A stretch of 37,515 nucleotides of DNA, taken from the NCBI GenBank assembly GCA_001598975.1, contig BBXU01001245.1, positions 1 through 37,515 of the forward strand. The letters run 5' to 3'. The position numbers and the translations under genes are program-made. Every line of letters begins with the position of its first letter. Within the stretch, counting starts at the first letter, position 1. Of this stretch, positions 30,731 to 37,515 are shown in pieces. The notes below the pieces were generated by a model. That model ran no database searches. It saw only the letters and a program-made list of their open reading frames with translations, and was not told where the DNA came from. This stretch comes from Parachlorella kessleri (taxonomy: Eukaryota; Chlorophyta; Trebouxiophyceae; Chlorellales; Chlorellaceae).

Positions 30731-32774
30731 CTAAGTCCTGGCAGCCTTGGGCTTGGCGGAGCTGGTGATGCCTCCCACTACTGCGCCTGCCACAGCCAGG
30801 CCCACCAGCTCGGCGGCAACAACCGCCCCGGCCTGCAGGTTTGGGCGTGCCACACACGTCCATGTTAACCAAGGCCTGGGCTAGCACAGGAGGTCACAGG
30901 ATGACGGGGGACGCTGGGTGGATGTGGCGATTTCAAGGCAGTAGAGACCGGAATCAGCGCATTTCTTGCTGTACCGACAGCCTGGCTGCCAAGGGATGGG
31001 CTGGGTAAACACATAAGACTTCACAAGTGCAAGTGCAAAAAGACAGGCAGGGCTACCACATGAACAGCGGCCCATTAGAATTGAAAAGAAGGGGGGAGAA
31101 AACAGCAGGGCAGCTGGGCCCCGGGGGTCAGGGCGGAAGTAAGTACCCGCTAGCCTACCTGCACCGCTGGCTCAGAAAGGGAGAGCGCTGGCGCTGCTCC
31201 AGGCTTGGCCACCTGCTTGGCTGCCTCCTTCACAATAGCAGTAGGGGCGGCAGGTAGGGCAGGCACAGCGGGCGTAGGAACCGCCTGCTTGATAGCCGTG
31301 GCAGCGCCGGCTGCAGCTGCCGCCGCGGCTCCCGCTGCTGCTGCTGCTGGGTTGATACCCGCTGGTTTTGATGCAGGCTTCGCTGCAGGCTTGGCTGCGG
31401 GCTTGGGCGCAGGCTTCAGCTTGGGGGCTGCCTTGGGAGCGGCCGCCGCCGGGGCCGGGGCAGAGGGCGCCAAACCAAACCTCTCCAGGAGGTCACCCTA
31501 CACAAAGGCAGCAGATACTGCCTGTAGATGTACAACGCAGATAACCACTGGGAGTTGCCCACGCCATAGCGCAAGAATAACATTGCCCAGTCTCAAGCTA
31601 ACAATCCGTCAAGTAATCGCACGACATTGAGCATTAAGCAATCGCCCCATGCTGAGATCTTTCCACAGGACTTCTTGCATTCAAGCTGCACCTGCGAGGA
31701 TCCCTTCTTCACCGCATCCAGCTTGAAAGCTGGCTTAGCTGGGGCGGAGGCCTTGGAAGCGGCTGCGGGCTTGGCCTGCAACACAGCGAGGAGTGTGGGC
31801 AGAGTCAAGTGACCCTTTCAGGCGGCTTGCTTGCTTGCAGCAGGCTTCTAAAGGACAGGTTTTGAGTGCGGTCGTAGATGCATACCATACATATATTAAG
31901 GGTATAAGTGTTGAGAGATTCATGCTAGCTGCAGCAAAGCTAAGCTGCTGCAAATCAGTTCCGTGTGCTCAGATGATTCTATGCACCTTGGGTGCAGGTG
32001 CCGGCTTGGCAGCCGGCTTGGGCGCCGGGGCAGGCTTAGCAGCAGGCTTGGGGGCGGCCTTGACCACAGCCTTGGCTGCATCCTTTGCCACGGATGCAGC
32101 AGCAGCGGGGACGGATGCAGCCTTGCTCTTGAGCACCTTCACAGTCCCTGCAGCCCACACCCCTTATGAGACCAGGGTTCAGGAGTCAACAACTTCACGC
32201 TCCCCGTAGCAAGGCACGACCTGGCAACACGACAACCTCTGTACTGGCGCAAATGTAAAACCGGTGGCAGCTGAGGCTTGCTCACCTTGATATTGCTCCA
32301 GCAGGTCACCTGCAACATGCAGCCATCCCAAGGTGTCACAGTTGCTTATCAGACAGCGCAGCTACCCAACGGGCACCAGAAACTTGGAAATTGATGGGGG
32401 GACAATCCTTGTGGGCTTGCCACTTTACCAACAATTCTGTATTGGCATACCTTGGCTGCCAACCACTGCCACTGGCGCCTTGGCAGCTGCCAGGGCTGGC
32501 GCAGCGTCTGCCGACAATAGAAGCGCAGCCAGAGTCGCTGCTGTGGCCAGCTGAGCAGCCTTGCTTTCCTGCCTGCAGGGGCCACCATTGGCTTTGCCAC
32601 CCCTCCTCCTGCACTCACACTAGATGTCAAGATCCCAGCTCGCTGAAGCCGAAGCTTTCCAATCCAGTACCTGGCAGGATGAGCAGCCGTCACCAACAGA
32701 CTTTGCCGACTTTGCCTTGTGGCAGGCACGGCTGTCCTGGGCACTCTAAGGCCTGTCATGGTGGTCGCCTGCAT
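30731..32774 (-). CDS. Ala/Pro/Lys-rich protein with thylakoid-type leader
   Basis: I do not recognise this family. Exons 32774-32671, 32572-32451, 32309-32286, 32147-31987, 31775-31692, 31497-31159, 30832-30731 join in phase to 311 residues. The N-terminus (MQATTMTGLRVPRTAV) is Ser/Thr/Arg-rich like a stromal transit peptide. It is followed by a hydrophobic core (LATAATLAALLLSADAAPAL) and an AxA-like site, together a bipartite lumen/thylakoid leader. The mature part has GDLLEQYQG at 76-84, Ala/Pro/Lys repeats (KPAAKPAPAP), GDLLERFGL from 166, more Ala/Pro/Lys repeats, and a hydrophobic Gly/Ala C-terminal helix (VVAAELVGLAVAGAVVGG) ending SSAKPKAART. One membrane span with a long extended basic arm is a fair reading. 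Function is unknown. Confidence comes from seven clean junctions with consistent phase, including a 24-nt exon. A start at an upstream Met (32846) is possible but less leader-like. Confidence 0.72.
32286..32309 (-). other. 24-nt micro-exon encoding GDLLEQYQ
   Basis: Bounded by TTGCAG and GTGAGC, it completes a split Gly codon from the previous exon and leaves one base for the next. The motif recurs as GDLLERFG at the start of exon 6, so both copies sit at exon starts. Confidence 0.7.
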
Positions 32775-33585
32775 GGTGCCCTGCTGTACCTTTCCGCTTT
32801 CTTTCTTATCAAGGGACAGCAGACGGTGTCTGTCCAAGATTGGCATTGGGCCTATGGGGCTAGCAAATTTTTCCCTTATCCTTAGTCACCCATTAGTAGC
32901 AGACTAGATTGCATCTGCGAACAGAGCGATTCCTATAAACCTTTCGTTAGTGTTTTCCTTATTCGTCCCCTATTGTCCATTGGGCCTGGTGTCACTGCTG
33001 CATAACCCCCACTGCAGTGCTGGCACCTGCACCTGAAGTGCACTCCCAACAGTTCCTGCCACACACCAGTTTAAAAGGACGAGGATCGTCTCAGGCCTGC
33101 CTATCAGGGCCAGAAACTCCTAATATCGCCGACACGGGTGATAGCAGAGATATACTGCAGAGCTGCAACACTGCTCTCTAAAAGCTGACCACAGGTTATT
33201 CTCTCATAGTGTCCTGGTATCCAGCCCATACCAATGGAATTGCCCTGCACCTGACACCCTCAGCCAGCCCCCCCACCCTGCGGGCACTGCTCACAAGGGT
33301 TCATTGGTCTTATTGCCAGGGACAATGAAACTGTAGCGAGCCGGCTGTCCATGTCAAGCAACCACATGTCAGTGCTTGCCCCAAAAGCTCTCTCAACCTC
33401 GATCCAACCGCGCAGGAAGTAGACATGCAAGCTATGAAATGATGACTACAGTAAAATACAGCTAGCAGTCAGCTAGAAGACAGATGGAGCACGGCTGATA
33501 CCTACACAATGACCCGCTGGGCTGAAGCCTTCCGTAGAGGCCAACCCCCCTGCACCTCCAACTGCTTTGCCGTGTGGCAGTCCTG
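32775..33585. other. Intergenic, upstream of the thylakoid-leader gene
   Basis: An 811-bp interval between a minus-strand ATG and the stop of the short-chain dehydrogenase, also on the minus strand. I see no motif-bearing frame, repeat or polyadenylation pentamer here. Confidence 0.45.
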
Positions 33586-35760
33586 TTACTCCTCGCAGCT
33601 GCCGGGGCTGACTGCCTTGAGTGTAATCTCCTCGGGCACACAGTTGGCGGAGACGCGGAAGGCAAACATGATCGCCTCCACCACATCCGAGGGTGGCAGC
33701 GACCCCTGGCCCCCCGCTGCACACATCAACCAGCAATCAAACTCGTGAAGGGACACTTTCCAACAAGTCTGCTCGCCAGCACCCCAATTCGACCACGACA
33801 GGCCTCGGTACTTTTTTTCCCTAATCTGTGGGCAAGGTCCCTCAACAGGCACTCGGCAGCCGCCGTCACCTTACTCTGGGCGACCGTCAAAGATATGACC
33901 TGCATGCTGCATAACCAGACAGTAGCCCTGAGGTACACACAGCACACTACATGGAGGTTGCCGCTACCAGACTTAGCAACCCGGCCTACCTGTCTTGCTG
34001 GTGTCCTTGGCCATGCCCGTCTGCTCCACGTTCCCTGGGTTGATGGTCACCACCTTGATGTTGTGCATCCGCAGCGCCTACACCCAGCACATGCAGTACG
34101 CAGTTTGTTTGGACATGCGCAACGAAACCATCAGACCAGTGCAGTTGCGTTCGGTTGCCTGCCCTTCGCAAGAGTACGTGACTGAGGCATGCCCGAGCCA
34201 CGGTGACTTAAGCAAGCCGGCTGTAAACAAGCTACTGCGCCTTGATGTGCCACACAAGAAACATGCTCACATCAGTTTTAGAGAGCTTCACTGGCTAGGG
34301 CAAGCGGTCACACACATGCCATCCCTTGTACGCTGTCATCCTGTCACAAACGGTCATCCCCTAAACGAGCAAGCTACCTCCATCGCTGTCATCCTGTCAC
34401 ACAAGGTCATCCACTAAGAAGAGCAAGCTATCTCCCCCATCACTAAACAACAGCACACCACCACTTCCATATCTCAGCCATAGCCAAGGGTCGCTATATT
34501 GCTGCCGGCCTACCTCATAGCAAGACTTTGACCAGCCCCGCAGTGCGTGCTTGGTGGCAGCGTAGGCTGGGTGGCTGGGCCCAGTGTGGGTCGCCTCAAC
34601 ATCCGTGATATTAATGATCACACCCTCACCCTGGAGCAGTGCAGTGAGTGTTTTTTTTAGGGGAAGACCACGGGGACGAGTCTCCTAGGGCATGCCCGTC
34701 AGGGCAGCTTGGCTCTAGTACTGCGCCAATACAAGGACAGAACGCACTCCGCTAAGGGGCAAGAAGCTGCTGCAGCAGCATGGCTTGCCCGTTGCCTCCC
34801 GGTATGCAGCAGCCAGCGTGCTGCGCTTACATGGTCAACCATAGCTGGCGCCAGGGCGCGTGTGAGGCGCATGGGGCACTTGAGGTTGACGGCCACCATG
34901 CGGGACCACTCGTCAGGGTCACCTGCACCCCACGCTAAGAGGCGTACTGATACTGGAGCCTCAGAGAGCTTTGTGTCTCCCAGCAGAGGCTGTCTTCCCA
35001 CTGGCTATGGCATGGGCAGCATCGACCCTTGACAGGCAGGGCCCAGCCTGGCTCATCCATCTGACCGGCATATCAAGAACAAGACTGCTCCGGTGCACCA
35101 GCTCCTGTCATGGCCTGCCCGGCAGCGGGAACACTGCTGCCAGGCCCAAGGAGACAAACCCTGTCCCATCTTCGCCACGCTCTTACAGAGCCCTACCACG
35201 AGCCTGCTTCTCATGGCCCACGCCTAACAGCAGCACTTGGCAGCCTCCTGCAGCGGCTCTCACCTGCCAGCGGGCCCTGCTCCTCTCCCGACGGCCCAAA
35301 CACGGCTGCATTGTTGACCAGCACATCGATGCGGCCGTGCTTGGACAGGCACTCCTCCGCCCAGCGAGTCACTTCCTCGCCTTGCGCAAGGTCAACAGTG
35401 TGGACCTCGCAGCCGGCACAGCCCTCGGACTTGCAGTGCTCGGCACACTGCGGTCAGTAGCAGGGCAGCACCTTATCGCCACCCAGGTTGCCTTGGTGGG
35501 GGACGGCAACAACCAACGCAGCGACCAGGGCGGGCTTTCTGTGTGAGCTAAACCCAAGTCTTTTGGCCCAGCCCTTGGGCAAATCCCCCTACCTGCTCCA
35601 GCTCGCCCTTGGTGGCAGGGTCAGCACATAGGATGAGGAATGCGCCCTCCCTGGCAAAGGCATATGCAAGCTCCTGGCCGATCCCCTTAGAAGCGCCTGT
35701 TAGCAGGACCTTCTTGCCGTCAAGTACCTTGGCCATGGCACTCTGTTGTTGGATGTTCAA
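33586..35760 (-). CDS. Short-chain dehydrogenase/reductase, catalytic Ser replaced
   Basis: NAD(P)-binding Rossmann-fold oxidoreductase of the classical SDR group; substrate unknown. Exons 35760-35593, 35447-35264, 34922-34831, 34630-34514, 34077-33990, 33716-33586 give 259 residues, a typical length. Motifs: TGASKGIG cofactor loop (21-28), NNA (101-103), the catalytic Asn in MVAVNLKCP (Asn130), YAATK with Tyr171 and Lys175, and NPGNVEQTGM after the active site. Thirteen residues before Tyr171, where SDRs have the catalytic Ser, this protein has Asp158 (IINITDVEATHT). The start could also be the second Met (MAKVLDGKKV). No transit peptide is evident. The gene diverges from the BORCS6-like gene, 466 bp apart. 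Confidence 0.93.
34331..34436. repeat. 53-bp imperfect tandem repeat in SDR intron
   Basis: Two copies start at 34331 and 34384, each opening with the same 17 bases (CGCTGTCATCCTGTCAC) and continuing with a shared GGTCATCC...GAGCAAGCTA...CTCC pattern. They lie wholly inside the intron between SDR exons 4 and 5. Confidence 0.8.
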
Positions 35761-36226
35761 ATCGCAGGTGCGGGGTGTTTCCTTTGCTGTTTTTTCTCAA
35801 ACACAACTGCGCGCACCTTATATCCACCCTGCAGCTTCCGGCTGGAGGCGCCGTCACCTCACTGGGCCCAGTCCGACTTAGAGGGTTCTCTGAGAGCAAC
35901 TGCTTTGTTGCTTTCTCAACTGCACGTGAGTTCTGTTCTTGATCAGTCATAAAGTGGCAGGCCTGCTCCCCCCGTCCATAGCTTAAACGGCTGTGTCGAG
36001 AGCTCTCTATTAGGAAACTGTGCGTAGCGAGGCGTGCCTCAGCAGGCACTCCGGACTGGGCTTGAGGCCGAACCAGCTGAAGGCTAGCTTTTATCCAAGG
36101 CTTCCCGGGAGCGCCTGCCACGACAGAGCCCGTGCTGGTGCTGGCCGTTGCAATCGGCACTGGACATACTAGCTTTACTCCCAATTCGTGACCACCTGAC
36201 CATGTAGGTACTTCTGACAGCCCCAC
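35761..36226. promoter_or_regulatory. Divergent promoter region, SDR / BORCS6-like
   Basis: A 466-bp interval between two ATGs facing away from each other. No TATA box or clear element was recognised. Confidence 0.4.
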
Positions 36227-37017
36227 ATGACGGGTGGAGCGGAGCAGGGACAGGTGAGCTTTTCAGGGTTGTGTCATTGAACATCTCAAGAAGTCCTTGA
36301 GAGGACTCAAAGCTGGTCTGGTCGCGTGGCAACAGCCCTGCCACCTGCACCTAGTGCGCCAATACCCTAGGACCACCGTGGTGTGCCTGGTTGACATGTA
36401 GGAGCCCAGCGCGAGTCAGGAAACCAGCCCAAGCGCTGCTCTGGCAGGGTCGCTCCATGCCAAGCTGCAGCAACTGGAGAGCAGCCTGGCACAGCTGTCG
36501 GGCACGCTGCAAGGGCAGGTGCAGGCCTCACAGCAGCAGACCCTGGAGCACCTGCTGCTCTACGAGTCTGCGGTTGACGAACTACAGGTGGAGTGGGCGG
36601 CGTCCTGGCAGGTGGTGGATGGCTGGCAGTGCTCTGCACAGTAACTACTGTCCAAGGAGGGGTGCAAGCCTTCCGCTGGGAACTGGATGCCACCTAGCTC
36701 CTGGTGGTTGCAGAGCCGAGGTATGCGCTGTCTAGGGTCAGCTGGCCTGCACCTAGCATACTGCGGGCCAGTGCTCTTCTCCTGCCTTTGGTTAAACTTG
36801 CTGCGGTCAAGAGGCTCTTTTTGCGCCCTCCACACAGGTGTCAGCCACGGAGGCGGGAGCTGCGTACACCAGCCTGATGGGCACATGTAGGCAGTTGAGT
36901 GAGGAGCTGCGCGGGGTGGACCTCCTGGCGGGGAAGGTTGCGGCGATACGTGCGGCCGTGGATGCGCTTGATGCGCATGTGGATGTGGTGATAGCCGGCA
37001 AGGGGAAGTCACACTAA
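36227..37017 (+). CDS. BORCS6: BORCS6-like (lyspersin/DUF2365) BORC subunit
   Basis: Candidate subunit of BORC, the eight-protein complex that couples lysosomes or late endosomes to Arl8 and kinesins in animals. Exons 36227-36253, 36402-36587, 36838-37017, all phase 0, give 130 residues. After a short polar N-terminus, a helix (HAKLQQLESSLAQLSGTLQG) leads into the region resembling the BORCS6 C-terminal domain: YESAVDELQ, then AAYTSLMGTCRQLSEELRGV, DLLAGKVAAIRAAVDALDAH. The spacing of the Asp/Ala-Val-Asp-Leu, Tyr-x-Leu-Met-x-x-Cys-x-x-Leu and Leu-Ala-x-x-Val-x-x-Ile-Arg blocks fits the animal protein as I know it. Animal BORCS6 is much longer; this one is essentially the conserved domain alone. 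Exon 1 codes nine residues, so the start is less certain. The exon 2 acceptor is TAG. Confidence 0.72.
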
Positions 37018-37405
37018 TGCTCGGTTGTTGGCTGCCGGCGCATCGTGCGGAGAGGGCTGTGCATTGCCAGCGTGGCCAGCAAGGCGTGCACTGGTCCGTA
37101 TCTTTCTTCTAACACCCGGGGTCTCTGACGGAGGTGCGGACGGAGAGCGGCGGGGCTTGCCGGTTGTTGCTATAATGGTCTTGCTCGCTATCACAGACAC
37201 TGGCAAGCAGGGCCAGGCTCCTTGCCCATATGCGGGTTGCTAACCTAGCTGCGACCGTTGGTGTTGACTTGAGAGGTCTCTACTAGCACCCTAGCTTCCC
37301 TGCATATCTCACTGCATGCCGAGGGAAAGTGACAGCTCAAAACTGCGAGTACTACGTGTCGTTTGCAATGTCACTTTGCCTGCTTTTGCCTTCCGCTCTG
37401 CCCCT

Positions 37406-37410
37406 TGTAA
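37406..37410 (+). promoter_or_regulatory. TGTAA polyadenylation signal, BORCS6-like gene
   Basis: TGTAA lies 389 bases after the stop, giving a plausible 3' UTR of about 400 bases. No other gene was seen between 37018 and the window end. Confidence 0.6.
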
Positions 37411-37430
37411 CAAACTTGACACAGGCTGCC

Positions 37431-37450
37431 CTGCACTGCACTGCACTGCA
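37431..37450. repeat. CTGCA short tandem repeat
   Basis: Four exact CTGCA units just beyond the presumed cleavage site of the BORCS6-like gene. Confidence 0.75.
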
Positions 37451-37515
37451 TTGCGCCGCCCAGCCCTGCCTTGGCCTGCGGTAACATGCTACGTCCCCTC
37501 ATATTCTCCTGGCCC

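Noticed and set aside
33574..34185. 203-codon plus-strand frame
   Set aside because: It overlaps SDR exons 5 and 6 and their intron in antisense, with no recognisable domain.
1..37515. Transposon, CRISPR, tRNA, rRNA or prophage content
   Set aside because: No terminal repeats, transposase or integrase motifs, spaced repeat arrays, cloverleaf sequences or rRNA blocks were seen on either strand by eye; no search tools were used.

Overview
This is nuclear DNA of a green alga (core Chlorophyta; a Trebouxiophyceae or Chlorophyceae relative is my inference). The basis is: genes broken into many short exons with GT-AG introns of roughly 60-300 bp; TGTAA polyadenylation signals after several stops; Ser-Pro-Pro-Pro cell-wall-type arms; chloroplast-type leader peptides; and a plant/KIF15-type kinesin-12. 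No rRNA, tRNA, CRISPR array, phage or transposon was seen. I joined exons by hand, using splice sites, phase continuity and protein motifs.

Layout, left to right: (1) 1-2007 (+), 3' part of a GH46 chitosanase behind a proline-rich arm. (2) 4325-2680 (-), four-pass tetraspanin-like membrane protein. (3) 5853-4520 (-), a protein with one perfect IQ motif, completed by splicing, and two Sfi1-like repeats: a candidate calmodulin/centrin ligand. (4) 22834-6188 (-), the dominant feature: a kinesin-12 reconstructed as 48 exons and 2707 residues, with an N-terminal motor, a rod of about 2000 residues and a low-complexity tail. (5) 23415-27555 (+), an ABCB half-transporter with a probable plastid leader, divergent from the kinesin. 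(6) 29958-28349 (-), a single-domain DJ-1 protein. (7) 32774-30731 (-), an Ala/Pro/Lys-rich protein with a bipartite thylakoid-type leader, not recognised as a family. (8) 35760-33586 (-), a short-chain dehydrogenase whose catalytic Ser position is Asp. (9) 36227-37017 (+), a minimal BORCS6-like protein, divergent from the dehydrogenase.

The genes look like ordinary eukaryotic neighbours, not one pathway. Genes 3 and 4 are both plausibly cytoskeletal, genes 5 and 7 plausibly plastid. The most notable points are the giant 48-exon kinesin-12, five GC-AG introns among about 81 inferred introns, many frame-neutral rod exons, 20- and 24-nt micro-exons, and the IQ/Sfi1-like and thylakoid-leader proteins I could not assign to a family.
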